Below are positions 32,795-43,300 of a DNA stretch of 64,000 nucleotides, piece by piece. Positions within the stretch are counted from its first letter, which is position 1, and each line of letters starts with the position of its first letter. Source of the DNA: Panonychus citri (lineage: Eukaryota > Arthropoda > Arachnida > Trombidiformes > Tetranychidae); the NCBI RefSeq assembly GCF_014898815.1, contig NW_026515519.1:141819-205818 (forward strand), written 5' to 3'. The notes beneath the pieces are model-generated. The model was not told where the DNA came from. It saw only the letters and a program-made list of their open reading frames with translations, and searched no databases. Made by a program: the position numbers and the translations under genes.

Positions 32795-34035
32795 TCAATA
32801 ATCTAATGAAACTATTCGATCCTTGTCGATTGTTATAAGATTATCAAATTGAGCGAAGACAACAACTTTTAATGATTTCTTCAATTGAGAATTAAATTTG
32901 AGATCACATCTTATAGTACCTCTTTTAATTAGAGAAAGTGTTCCGTTTTCAGCTCCTATAGATCCGTCAGGAGAAAGGTCAAACCAAATAATGTAGTATG
33001 TTTCTTATAATCTTCATGATTGATATGTAGTTGTGGTATACCTTCATCCTGACCTAAACATCGGTAGAGATTAACAAACTCACGCATGTAAAGTCCATCT
33101 CTAAAATTAGGCGTGTAAGGTATACTTGGTATTGTCATTCCATCAACATTCAAAGCAATATAATTAACACCAAAGTCATTGAAACAAAAAGGATCTTCAT
33201 TCAAATCCCCCGAATGAGCGGTTTCTTCTGTCATCCCCATAATGATCCTTCTTGGTAGTATACCAGAATACATGTTATCGATAGATGCTATCATTTGTCC
33301 AGCCGGTATTGAAAAATTTCTTGTATCATTACGTGTTATAAAATATTTTGCTGGACCCTTTTCAAGAGCTAATATGATACTTTTAGATGCTTCAGCAAAA
33401 AGTTTTACTCGCTTGATGTGTAGTGCCAACCTTTCAAATTTTATTTGATACATATCTTTATCAGAAACATCATACTTTATAATCGGAAAACTATCTGAAC
33501 TTCTAGTGAATCTAAAAATTAATGGTATATTATTCACAAGAAGTTTATCCTGCTCACAGATTGGTAGATGTAATCGGAAATAAAGATCAAATGAACCACT
33601 TTTGAATGCAGTCTCATGACTTTCCCTACCAGCGTCACAAGCATTATGTGGTCTAAATAATAAATCTTCAATATATGACTGATAATGGTACATATTATTA
33701 GCTTGCATAGTATTAACTGAACCAATAAATAGATCAATCTGTTCAAATAATGAATTTCCGAAGTCGGAGACAGGAATAATTTTACTAGTTTCAGGTATTT
33801 TAGAGCCGTTTTGAGTTTGTATACTTATAGTTAGACTTATCATTGATGCAGCCATATCAGTGAAATCTTCACTTGCTGGAACAACGATTTCATAACATTT
33901 CGATGATTCTAAACTTGAATTAGGTCGATATTCAACTTCATAACTTGATTCAATAACAGTTTGTGTTGGTGGTATAGAGAAAATCTGTAACTCAGACTTG
34001 CTAGATGGTATTGATGACTCATGTAAATATTCCAT
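32795..34035 (-). pseudogene. Probable major capsid protein, one frameshift
   Basis: Homologue of the gene at 5080-6378. It starts at an ATG sharing one base with the core-protein stop (TAATG). The signature QIFSIPPTQTVIE, the SGILPRRIIMGM block and DPFCFNDFGVNYIALNVDG are present in 359 open codons to 32956. The C-terminal strands, including VVVFAQFDNLITID, continue in another frame to a TGA at 32797-32795. A single indel near 32975-33000 explains this. With it the length would be about 413 residues, like the intact element 1 copy. Confidence 0.7.
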
Positions 34036-34482
34036 TATGAAAATATGTCTTTATTTTTGTACTTAACCTTCTGTCTTTTAGCTTCAGATTTTTTAGCTTT
34101 TGACTTTTTAGCTCTAGACTTTTTAGATTTATCCTCTAATGTACGTTTTCTTATACCATTTCCATATTGATCAATTAACTTTTCTATTTCCCCTAATCCT
34201 TCCTTAGCTGCGGTTTTAAGACCATGTTTTGCTTGTGTTTTAGCTGTTGAAAAGTTTCTATTTGCTAGAACATCTGACCCAACATTAATTCCTGTTCTCA
34301 ATAGATTTTCCTAGAAATTTTAAAATTGGATACCCGAAACGTTTCAAAGTTGACCCTAATCCATATCCACGTTGGTATGGATTACCTGCATAAACAGAAA
34401 TGTCATTAAATCCATTTCCTGACTGACTTAAGAAGTGTTTCGTGAAATCACTATCACACGCACAATAAACTTTACGATTCAT
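34035..34482 (-). pseudogene. Basic core-like virion protein (YQRG family), frameshifted
   Basis: From the ATG at 34482, the first frame has SGNGFNDISVYAGN then YQRGYGLGSTLKRFGYPIL and ends at 34285. The second frame continues to 34035 with an amphipathic segment and a dense Lys/Arg tail (SKKSRAKKSKAKKSEAK). One indel near 34290-34305 joins them. It matches the intact protein at 4692-5078 in order and position. Confidence 0.65.
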
Positions 34483-34519
34483 ATCTCTTTATTATGATGA
34501 ATGAAATTGTTACATATTC

Positions 34520-35311
34520 TTATACAATTTCTTTTACAAAATGTAAGCTTATAAAAACTCTCCCATTTTTGAATCTTATTTGTGATCCATTTTCATCACA
34601 AAGTAACATATTTATCTCATCAATTCTATTGATACGAACTGGGTAATAAAACGGTTGTATAAATGTGATATTCGCCATTTTCACATCTAAATTCAGAGGT
34701 AAAACTCTCAATAGTCTCGCAAAATGATCACCTACAAAGTGCTCTGTTATGAGATCAGTATAAATAAAAAGAAGATGAGATTTTAGTCCAGTTTTGGGTG
34801 GCTTTTTCGCTAGAATTGTCTTTTGATCATCTTTTTTGAATAGCATATCACAGTGTTTCATGTAACCATCATATGTCCAACCTAACATTTCTAAAAATTC
34901 AGAATCAATAAAATAAGGTAATATTTTATCTCCACGATGCCATCCTGCTTTGATTTCAATAGAATCATTTTGGAGAGAAACTTCGGGTGGGAAATCAGCA
35001 TTTATGCGTGAAATTGAAGATTTTAAAACATCATTTATACACTCCAATATTTTATCTATTTCATCACTCTCATTGTAAGTAAATTCGAATTTACCCAAGC
35101 GATATGTCCCACCATAAAACAGACTGAATTTCACGGTTTTGTTATTTATTTCATATGTTGTTGGATAAAATATTTCTTGTATCCCAACTTTCCATTTTCC
35201 TTCTAGATTTATCGGACAGGATAAATTATTAGTGAACTTTGAAAGTGTATTATCTGGGTGTATATCCATGCTAGCATTAGATACTAAATCGATACAGAAT
35301 TCATTCGACAT
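34520..35311 (-). CDS. Penton-like minor capsid protein
   Basis: An intact 263-aa single-jelly-roll candidate. It starts MSNEFCIDLVSNASMDIHPD, continues NTLSKFTNNL and KWKVGIQEIFYPTTYE, and has the mid-protein FLEMLGWTYDG block. It ends with strands containing EINMLLCDENGSQIRF and RVFISLHF. Its start overlaps the integrase end by 11 nt. The frameshifted homologue is at 3815-4710. Confidence 0.8.
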   Translation of the reverse strand: MSNEFCIDLVSNASMDIHPDNTLSKFTNNLSCPINLEGKWKVGIQEIFYPTTYEINNKTVKFSLFYGGTYRLGKFEFTYNESDEIDKILECINDVLKSSISRINADFPPEVSLQNDSIEIKAGWHRGDKILPYFIDSEFLEMLGWTYDGYMKHCDMLFKKDDQKTILAKKPPKTGLKSHLLFIYTDLITEHFVGDHFARLLRVLPLNLDVKMANITFIQPFYYPVRINRIDEINMLLCDENGSQIRFKNGRVFISLHFVKEIV

Positions 35312-36368
35312 CTTCAGTCCAACTGTTAAATTTATCAGGATAACCTAACCATTTAACAAAATATTCAAGCTTTCCACTCTTGTTATATCTCCTTTTTAAT
35401 ATTCTCTCAATCTTATATGTACTTGGTTCTGTGACTTTGAAGATTTCATCATGGTAGAATACAGATGTAATGTTTTCTCCAGACCAATCATTTAGCCTAT
35501 AAATATAACCTTGTGGTGTCTTTTTTACTTTTCGGATTTTGAATAATTCCTTTGTAAAGGTTTCACTCGCCTCTTTTTCAAATATACCTTTATCACGGGA
35601 GATTCTAACGAAATCATTAACTTTATATGGTATCTGTTTATATTTAATAACTTTTTGGCTTTCAAACACATTTTTGACAGCTGATCTTTCATCTTCACGA
35701 GCTTGACTTGGAGTCATTTTTATTGTTCTGTGATATGAATGGTTATATCCATCAATTATATCATTAACTACATCGACATACTTGTTTGTATTTTTCGCGA
35801 ACATGTATCTATGTAATCTAGATCTCAGTGTTCAGTTAAATCGCTCAACTATCGCACATTTTATTAAACCATCTGTCGCAACAAAATGATGAATTCCATT
35901 TTGTTTAAAAAATTCTAACACATATTTGTTTAGAAATTCTTTTCCCTGATCAGTTTGAATTTTCTTTGGTTTACAATTCAGAAAGATGCGTTTAAAAGCT
36001 TCAATAATTGAAGTAGCGTCTTTATTTTTAAGTGGTATACCAAAGGCGAAACGAGAAAGGCAATCAATTGTAATCAAAATGTAGCGATAATTATTATTTT
36101 CAGATTTAATCCAACTCATATCTAGTAAATCTGCTTGCCATTGTTCATTTACATGATCTACTAAAATTGGAAGTCTCAAAAATCTTTTCTTTATGGTTCG
36201 AAATAGATTATATGTATCTTCATCTGATAACCATGTTTCTACGTCTCGGTATTTAATACTAGGATTCCGGAGTTTAGCAGCATTATATAAACGTTTTATT
36301 CCACCATAAGATCCATTTGATTTAGTATCATAATAAATATCTTTCAAAATTTCGCTAACGATTGCCAT
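35301..36368 (-). pseudogene. Polinton integrase with one in-frame TGA
   Basis: A 355-codon frame from the ATG at 36368, overlapping the previous gene by 25 nt. Catalytic Asp in WQADLLDM, Asp in QTDQGKEFLN and Glu in CAIVERFN are intact. A TGA at 35834-35832 falls directly after VERFN, where element 1 has Arg, consistent with a single CGA-to-TGA change. The frame then reopens to the chromodomain: IERILKRRYN, YFVKWLGYPDKFNSW. No frameshift is present. Confidence 0.88.
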
Positions 36369-37087
36369 GACCTTAAATGAGAGTTTTCTATATTCGAAGA
36401 TGACGTTTGTGGTGTTGGAGATCTCGAGGGTGATATAACGCTGAGTTGATTTTTTATTTTTTTATTCAAAATATAGCTTTTGATTGGTCTATCCTCATTT
36501 TCACATATTTCTAATAAATAATCCAATCCATTAGGTTTCTTACCAACTTGATCTTCGGATAGTAAAAATTGAACTATATCATTTACATTACTACCCTTTA
36601 TGTATCCTTCACCTTTTCTTACATGACCATTTTTATCGATAAGACCAGGAATTCCCATTAATACTGTTTTCAATGAACTAGATTTATCTTTCGGTGTTGA
36701 TGGAGCTGGTTTAACACTGTTAATCAATCGAGTCAGAAAACTTTCATTTCGAGATGAATCATTTTCAAGTTTACTATTTTCGCCTTCATTTTCAGTATAG
36801 TCAAAAATATTCTCTGTATCATATTCAATGTTTTCATCATCCATTTGATCGTTAGGTAAAATCATTCTCTCTGACTGATTTCCAACTGATATAACTCGTT
36901 GTGCAATTGCATCTATCATATTGTTGATATTCTCATTTGAATGTTGATTATGCGCAATTCTTCTTGCTAACTGATCATTATGAAACTTAACTTTTGTTTC
37001 TACAGGTAAATTTTTGTTGAAAAGTTGTTTAGTTTTGCTAGGTTTCATACAGTTTCTTTTATATTTATCTTCAGGAATAAGATACAT
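36344..37087 (-). CDS. Conserved-slot Polinton protein, function unknown
   Basis: 247 residues from the ATG at 37087. The first 70 residues are basic and mixed; residues 80-120 are acidic (DDENIEYDTEN). A SFLTRLINSVKPAPSTP segment and a GIPGLIDKNGHVRKGEGYIKG block follow, and the C-terminus is Ser/Pro-rich. It occupies the same slot as 1848-2489 in element 1 (between GG-motif protein and integrase, overlapping the latter). No family recognised. Confidence 0.6.
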   Translation of the reverse strand: MYLIPEDKYKRNCMKPSKTKQLFNKNLPVETKVKFHNDQLARRIAHNQHSNENINNMIDAIAQRVISVGNQSERMILPNDQMDDENIEYDTENIFDYTENEGENSKLENDSSRNESFLTRLINSVKPAPSTPKDKSSSLKTVLMGIPGLIDKNGHVRKGEGYIKGSNVNDIVQFLLSEDQVGKKPNGLDYLLEICENEDRPIKSYILNKKIKNQLSVISPSRSPTPQTSSSNIENSHLRSWQSLAKF

Positions 37088-37105
37088 CGAGTTAATGAAT
37101 TCATT

Positions 37106-37444
37106 TCACCCAATATTATCAGTAACCACTTTTGCTAGAATACTTAAAGCAGGAACTAAAAGAGCTGATAGAAACCCCCCTCTTTGATTAACTATTCTCT
37201 TACGATCCTCTGTTTTTGTCAATCTACTTAATTTACGAACTTGATTCTTATATAATTTCAGTTTATTTTTACTCTTTGAACTCAGAGGAATTGTTCCTTT
37301 AAGAATATTCTTGGCGATATCACTTATAACCGTGTAGATACAATTTGGCGCATTTACTAAAATTTGTTTTCTTTTTATTTTTGATCTTGTTTTTGCTAAC
37401 TTTTTCAAGCAAGGATAACATTCAACTGCTTTTTTTAAACTCAT
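37106..37444 (-). CDS. Small GG-motif virion protein
   Basis: Intact 112-aa basic protein. The N-terminal two thirds are Lys/Arg-rich helices with a CYPCLKKLAK start. The C-terminus is RIVNQRGGFLSALLVPALSI, a Gly-Gly turn plus hydrophobic helix. Homologue of the frameshifted gene at 1522-1855. A membrane-active or core-peptide role is inferred from composition only. Confidence 0.65.
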   Translation of the reverse strand: MSLKKAVECYPCLKKLAKTRSKIKRKQILVNAPNCIYTVISDIAKNILKGTIPLSSKSKNKLKLYKNQVRKLSRLTKTEDRKRIVNQRGGFLSALLVPALSILAKVVTDNIG

Positions 37445-37485
37445 CTTAAGGATTGTTTATTAGTTAAATTTTATTCATCTGTTTC

Positions 37486-38116
37486 TTATACAAGATAGGT
37501 AGTAATATAATCATTTTCCCCGAGTACATCCGTTAAAAATCTAGTTTCAATAGAAGTCTCTGGTCTTAAATCGATGAATAGATAGCTGTATGGATTTCTG
37601 GTTGCATCCTCAAAAATTGTTTGTATTTTTCCTATTTTACGAGGTAACATTTGTCTGGCAATATTGGTAATAATTGACTGATCTCGAGGGTTTTTAAACA
37701 ATACAATATATTGTGAATTTAGTGATATATTCCTACTTTCTTTTCCTTTACAAAAGAAGTTTTGTATAATAAGAATAACAGATAAATTTCTATGATGTGA
37801 TCCTTTAGTAAATAGTTCACTTATAACTTTTGAATTAGTTGATTCTGTCATCAAATCGTCTATAATAATCCATTCTGGAACCATACCATCAAACTTCTCT
37901 ATGATATTTTCTGGTAAACCTTGAATAAAATTTACACTCATCATTGTTGTGAATATATCCTGATATTCCCCATAAAAGTATGTGATACGTTCAGGTGGAG
38001 GAGAGGACATTATATTAGATGAGTTAATCAATTTTTCAACCATTCCGTTTTCCACACCCAGTTGGACCCATGATTAACATTGTAAATGGGTGATGTAAAT
38101 AAACTTGGTAAGTCAT
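37486..38116 (-). pseudogene. Packaging ATPase, frameshift in the P-loop
   Basis: An ATG at 38116-38114 opens MTYQVYLHHPFT, then the Walker A start GPTGCGK encoded at 38068-38048. The frame then changes, and the body of the protein (WIIIDDLM Walker B, TKGSHHRNLS, NPRDQS) is open in another frame to 37486. The break is a small indel in or just after the P-loop. Apart from that it matches the intact ATPase at 899-1522 along its length. Confidence 0.85.
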
Positions 38117-38243
38117 TATTATTATTTAATTAATACGATTTCTTTATTATTATTATTATTATTCAAATATTATCAACATAATTTTATATTAAATTGTTTA
38201 TCTCTTTATTTATTTATTTATTTATTTATATAAAGGAAAATTG

Positions 38244-38777
38244 TTAGGAATTGAAAAGAGCTGTATAATTATCTTTAAAGTTTATCAATTCATCAAAATC
38301 AACATTTCTTTCCATGAGTCTTGCTGGTTTAACGAGCTCCAGTTGTGTAAGAAAGACTTTTGGATATGCGCCATCATCGTTTATAATTAAATGATTACCG
38401 GATGTTCTCCATTCCCCTCGTTTCAGCATTTTTTCATCCAAATAGGTTGATATTATATATGTATCCATTATTTGATCGACTGGAATATCATCATCTCCGA
38501 TAAGAGTAAATATAAAATGTTCCAAATCTCGAAGAATTTTCATTATTTGGGTTGTAATGATCACCTTTCTATCAAACTGTTGTATTGTTATACCATCCTG
38601 AGAATTAAGAGAGATAGTTACATAATGGCTTGAACGTTCCAGTGGACTTTCATTCTTCAGAAAAAGTTTGACAAATTCCAACAAAAATACGGCTTCGTCT
38701 TTGCTGAGAAACACCAAGTTTAGTCGGTAATCCATCCTTAAAGATTCGTAAATCCAATCGACGTAATTTAACATCAT
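38244..38777 (-). CDS. Unknown protein in first slot of late operon
   Basis: Intact 177-aa protein starting MMLNYVDWIYESLRMDYRLN. It is rich in hydrophobic and charged residues with predicted alternating helices and strands and no signal peptide. It is the first gene after the minus-strand TATAAATAG at 38951, the place occupied by the NADAR gene in element 1, but the two proteins are not similar. No family recognised. Confidence 0.6.
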   Translation of the reverse strand: MMLNYVDWIYESLRMDYRLNLVFLSKDEAVFLLEFVKLFLKNESPLERSSHYVTISLNSQDGITIQQFDRKVIITTQIMKILRDLEHFIFTLIGDDDIPVDQIMDTYIISTYLDEKMLKRGEWRTSGNHLIINDDGAYPKVFLTQLELVKPARLMERNVDFDELINFKDNYTALFNS

Positions 38778-38942
38778 CTTTGAACCTGTAACTTATAGAT
38801 ATGAATGTCCTCATGTATAAACAATTTTGTTGATGTCCAAGTCATAACAGAAAACGTCATTTTGAATACAATGTTATTATTATTAAACAAAACAATCAAG
38901 TCAAAGTTAATTTACAATGAACTATATCTCGATTTACTTAAA

Positions 38943-38951
38943 CTATTTATA
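38943..38951 (-). promoter_or_regulatory. TATA box of element 2 late operon
   Basis: TATAAATAG on the minus strand, about 165 bp before the ATG at 38777. It is identical to the box at 142-150 of element 1. Confidence 0.55.
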
Positions 38952-39531
38952 TGTTCCTTTCCATTCAAAACAGTGCATGTATGGATTAGAAATGTATAAT
39001 CCATTTCTAGGACGGATTAAACAACACAATGACATAATTAATACTAATCAATACGTGAGATAGGGATTGTTTTGGATTTAGAGGTCATGACCTTTTAACC
39101 TTGAAAAATTTATAGATCTTTTCATTCTCGACAACTTTGTCAAGACATAATATGTCTAAGTAGTATCGTTCTAAAGTTATACAGTTTGGAAAATATCGAC
39201 TTTAAAAGTGGATTTTCTACCGAAGGAAGCATTTTCGGGAAAATTTTTTCCCTCATACTAATCATCAACGAAGTTGATGATGGGTAGCGGAATTATTATT
39301 TATTTTCATCTATAATATGAGGGTAAGATCATTTCTTTAACATAGGAGGTTATGGAGAAAAATTTTTTTACTCACTTCGAAATTTGCGCAAAAAATTAGA
39401 TTAATTACCACCCAATGGTCAACTAGTAACCCCTGGCTAAAGTTAATTATACAACAACAAATAAACACAACACGTTTTTGAAAAATTTTCATTGATTTGA
39501 TTTGATTTGATTTAATTTAATTTAATTAAAG
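38952..39531. other. Noncoding right arm of element 2
   Basis: Between the two outward promoters. It holds a palindrome AGACATAATATGTCT near 39141 and a 9-bp-arm hairpin at 39261-39281 (ATCATCAAC, loop GAA). A GTAAGT donor at 39532 ends a presumed untranslated exon of the plus-strand gene. No coding sequence seen. Confidence 0.5.
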
Positions 39532-39608
39532 GTAAGTTTTTTTCATTTATTTCCATTTATTTTCCACTCAATCATTTATTTAATCATCTTTTTCCTCTTT
39601 TTTTTCAG
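39532..39608 (+). other. Presumed 5'-UTR intron of right-end gene
   Basis: AAAG|GTAAGTTTTT donor, a pyrimidine-rich tract and TTTTTCAG acceptor, 77 bp, directly before the ATG at 39616. Length is close to the 82-bp intron of the acidic membrane gene at the other end of the element. Confidence 0.55.
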
Positions 39609-39615
39609 CTCCATA

Positions 39616-39995
39616 ATGTTCATCCTCATCCTCATCGTTATCACCATCACTCTATCATTGGCGTTTTTCGCCACCACAATTTTTTGGGTCATCACCACCA
39701 CCAACCAACAGCCAGAGTCCGAACCAGAACCAGAACCGGAACCAATACCATTTTCGGTAATGGTGGTTGAGGCCGACTCAACAACTGATGAGGATGAGGA
39801 TGTTGAGAGAGTTGGTCGAAAGACCAGCCTCTCATCGCCCGATCTCAAAGGGTCCATCAATATGTTAACAACCATAGGGAAGATCATTGGATCTTCCCTA
39901 TGGTTGATGACATATTTGATGTCCTTCTCGGTGGAGATGAGGATCTCGCCGAGGAAACTTCTTCCTCAGAGTCATCAGACTCTGATGAAGAATAA
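39616..39995 (+). pseudogene. Small membrane/acidic protein, broken at a palindrome
   Basis: The ATG at 39616 follows the acceptor by 7 nt. Residues 1-27 are a hydrophobic anchor (MFILILIVITITLSLAFFAT). Residues 33-42 are a Pro/Glu repeat (ESEPEPEPEP), then an acidic Asp/Glu stretch. The coding frame changes within a perfect inverted repeat at 39869-39906. The likely C-terminus is in another frame: DEDLAEETSSSESSDSDEE, ending at TAA 39993-39995, which overlaps an AATAAA. Architecture (N-terminal anchor, acidic tail, short 5' intron) recalls the gene at 26171-26867. Function unknown. Confidence 0.5.
39869..39906. repeat. Perfect 17-bp-arm palindrome in a coding region
   Basis: CAACCATAGGGAAGATC and its exact reverse complement are separated by ATTG. 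The frame of the membrane/acidic gene changes across it, so the inverted duplication may itself be the disrupting event. Confidence 0.9.
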
Positions 39996-39996
39996 A
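39991..39996 (+). terminator. Polyadenylation signal of right-end gene
   Basis: AATAAA overlapping the stop codon of the membrane/acidic gene, followed by a T-rich stretch. Confidence 0.5.
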
Positions 39997-40210
39997 TTTT
40001 TTTCATTAAAACTTTTGTTTCTCTTTCTCTTTTTTCTCTTTCTTTTTTCTTTTCAATTTAATTTAATTATTTCAGACATAGAATGATCATTTATAGAGAT
40101 TAAAAACTACTCAGAAAACGAGTTTCTAAGTTAAATTAACTTTAAAAAATTTTCCGCCATTTTAATTCAAAAAATTGAAGAAAATTTTTTCAATGGTTAA
40201 CCTTTAATCT

Positions 40211-40376
40211 GGAGTGGAAATGACAAAAGGGGCGTGGCTATGGGGTGGAAATGACAGGGATTTTTGGGACTGGGGTGGAAATGGTAAAGTATATTTTGGG
40301 ACTGGGGTGGAAATGGCTTGGGTGGAAATGGCAATGGAGTGAGATGGGGTATGGGTGAGAGATACATTTTCCCTAC
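40211..40376. repeat. Right terminal inverted repeat
   Basis: Read on the minus strand from 40376 it starts GTAGGGAAAATGTATCTCTC and continues with the same CATTTCCACCCCAG subrepeats as the left end. It is shorter (about 166 bp) and lacks the first A. Confidence 0.9.
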
Positions 40377-40382
40377 CATATC
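40377..40382. repeat. Right target-site duplication CATATC
   Basis: Exact copy of 24591-24596, flanking the right terminus of element 2. Confidence 0.88.
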
Positions 40383-43300
40383 AATGAGATAAATAGGAAA
40401 ATAAAAGGATAAAAACTGTTAATCTGATTAAATTTGAATTGAATTAAAATTAATGATTGAAAACATGAAGTGAATTAAATTGTCCAGAATTTAATCAGGA
40501 AGTTCATGTTCATGTTTTCATGAAGAGTAGTACAATTAATTAACTGATAATGATAATCACTTATCAGTCTTAATCTTGAGCTCATTCAATAAACATGAAT
40601 TCAGTTATCTTTGAATTGGATTGATATTTATTCATGGAAATGATGAGAATACATAATCAGTATGTTTATATTAACCGATAAGTTGATAATGAACAATTAT
40701 CAAGCAAAATGAAACAATTAATGAATAAATTAACTTGAAAGTCAATCAAATAAACAAGAAAATTTCCTAAATGATAAATTGTTTACTTTAATCAATTGAA
40801 TCAATTGAACAATGTGACATGATAACCATAATCATGACAATGTTAATGATGATTAACTGATTTACAGGTTGATAGACTTTTAAATTGCATGATCAAAGGT
40901 AATAAATTATAACTAAATGATGAAATTATTTCAATGAAAATCAGAAATTCATTAATAAGTGTTTATGAAAAAGTGAATCAGATGAACATGATGAAATAAC
41001 CTGAAGAAACAAAGAATAAGAAAAAAAAATTCTGAGATAATGATGATCATTATTATCACATTATCATGATGATGATGATGATGATGATGATCACCATGAA
41101 CATGATGAGTCCATTCAATTGTCTGAGTATTTGTGTATGTGTTTGTGTAATGATGAAGATAATAATAAATAACAATGAATCTTGAAACTTTGTTAGTTAC
41201 TCATCATCACCCTGTCAGATTGGGAAGGAAGGAGTGAAAAATCACCGATTCTTTCATGAAAGTTTCATAAAATGATGATGAACATGAACCAGAATAATCA
41301 TGATGAAATGAAAGGAAATACCCATTTATATCCATGCATCATGATGATAATATCACCTCATCCAGTGATTTATGTTCCTTGTACAATGTTTTAGTATCAA
41401 TAACATTACTTATCATCCTCATCCTCATCATCATGTTTATCTTCATTTATTATTATGATTCATTCCGATAATATTATCATTACATGAGCCCAAATCTAAA
41501 TTATCTTGATTGTTATTCAATCACAATTAAATTGTTACTTACTAATATGTAAGTAAATTTGATTCACTTTCTCTCCGTTGAAATTAATCATAATTTATTA
41601 CTTGATTAATTATTCAACTTTGAGCTTTAGGATATTTAATTAGTAACAACAATTAATAATTAAACAATGTTGTTCAAATCAATTTCCAACTGAATGGATT
41701 GATTGTTACTCAATTTATTTAATTTCTATCAATTATTAATTGGTAAACAGTTAAGTTACCTGATATGATTTAGTTTTTCAACTCATGTAGATGTTTGAAA
41801 TTTGTAGTTGCAATTAAGTTAATTGCAATTAACTCTGTTCTGGATGATGATTGTCAGGTAAATAACATTTTCTGATTACTCTTTCCATTTTAACCAATAC
41901 AATTAAAGGTTAATAAAGGTTATATGTTAATCAAATTGTCAAAGTCTGAATACCGAAGCTCAATGAATTTGAGATATTAAGTAAATGTTATTATCAAGAA
42001 ACTGAAACTTTAAGGTAATAAGGTTATCACATAGTAAGATAATATCGTGTTGCTGGTCAATACCCATGATTAACATGATAACCTTGAATTACTGGTGTTT
42101 TTATCAGAGAGATGAAAGGATGAAAATGACCATTGGTCAATAGAATCAGCTCTTTATAATAATTTCTTTCATTTTCACAGGAAACAGGAAATAGTAACTT
42201 ATCAACAATCATGAGAATGGTTAAAATTAAAGCGATAATTACAGTAATTTGAGACTAATGATGTTACCATGAAAATATCATGATAACCATTGAACTTTTT
42301 TTTTGTTCGAAGCTCAAAAAAAATCTAAAATCTCTAAAGATTCATTCGTTAATTGTAGTGAAAGATCATGATGATTGTGTTAATGACAATTTATCATTTA
42401 TTATTCTTGCAATGAAAACATGAGAAATTTAAAATGTTCATTTGAATTGTCATGTTTTATCATGAAGACTTTTTAACTTTAGAATTGACAAAAAAAAGTT
42501 AGAATAACAAAACAATGGTGAAACTTTTTTTTCTATCTATTCAATTGATTTAATGATGTTGTTGATGATTCTGTTTGTTTATTCATCATTTTCATCATGA
42601 TCCTTTTCTATTTCAATGAGCTTTGAAGATAGAAAATACTATTATCATGAGAATGAACTTTGTTCCTCTTTTCTCTCTCACGAAGAAACATTTCTCCCTC
42701 TCTTCCATTTCTATTCATTTCATTTATTCAAACATCATGAAAATCATAATATCAAGTTTATCCTCCATAGGCAATAGAAAGTAAATTAATATCTTTTTGT
42801 TGAGAATTGAAAATGAACAACAGTATCATCATCATGAAGATCATCAAGATGATGAAGTAAAAAAAGGTTAGAATTTTTTTTTCATTCATTCTAAAGTTTT
42901 CTAAATGTATTAATATATTGAGGAAAAGATGAAGATGAAGATGAAGATGAGAATGATAACAAGGATGATGAAGAGAATCTGAAAGGAGAAAATGTAATTC
43001 AATTGAAATGAATACTATTGAACATCATGATCACCATGAAAACAGAAATAAAGTCTCACCCTGTAAATTTGCGATAATTAATAACATTTAATGCTATTAA
43101 CTTTTTTTCCCTCCCCTTTAGCTTTTGATAATAATGACGATACCATTTAACTAATTGGCTTGGTGATGATCATGTTAATTTATTAATTACAAGTGATGTT
43201 GGTTGATTGTTGAGTCTATTAAATAACTTTTTCTCTCATCAAATGATGATGATAATTCATTACAATTTACCTGATTACTTACTTGATTCACTTGATTCCT

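Larger units (their letters stand above)
24597..40376. mobile_element. Complete Polinton/Maverick element 2
   Basis: A 15.8-kb element with inverted terminal repeats, CATATC target duplication and the full Polinton set: protein-primed polymerase B, integrase, packaging ATPase, protease, major and minor capsid proteins and core protein. It also carries dUTPase, a TBP-like gene, a spliced membrane-anchored acidic protein and a small membrane/acidic gene. The late operon is on the minus strand and converges with polymerase B, the two coding ends overlapping by 9 bp at 32364-32372. It lies within neurexin intron 3. Protease, minor capsid, GG-motif protein and the unknown proteins are intact; other genes carry single indels or stops. 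The left end starts AGTAGGGG; the right end lacks the leading A. Confidence 0.93.

Noticed and set aside
38805..38999. 64-codon plus-strand frame over the late-operon promoter
   Set aside because: Overlaps the minus-strand TATA box and leader; no similarity in element 1.
39576..39887. 103-codon minus-strand frame at the right end of element 2
   Set aside because: Antisense to the membrane/acidic gene; composition is the complement of its Glu/Pro and Asp codons.
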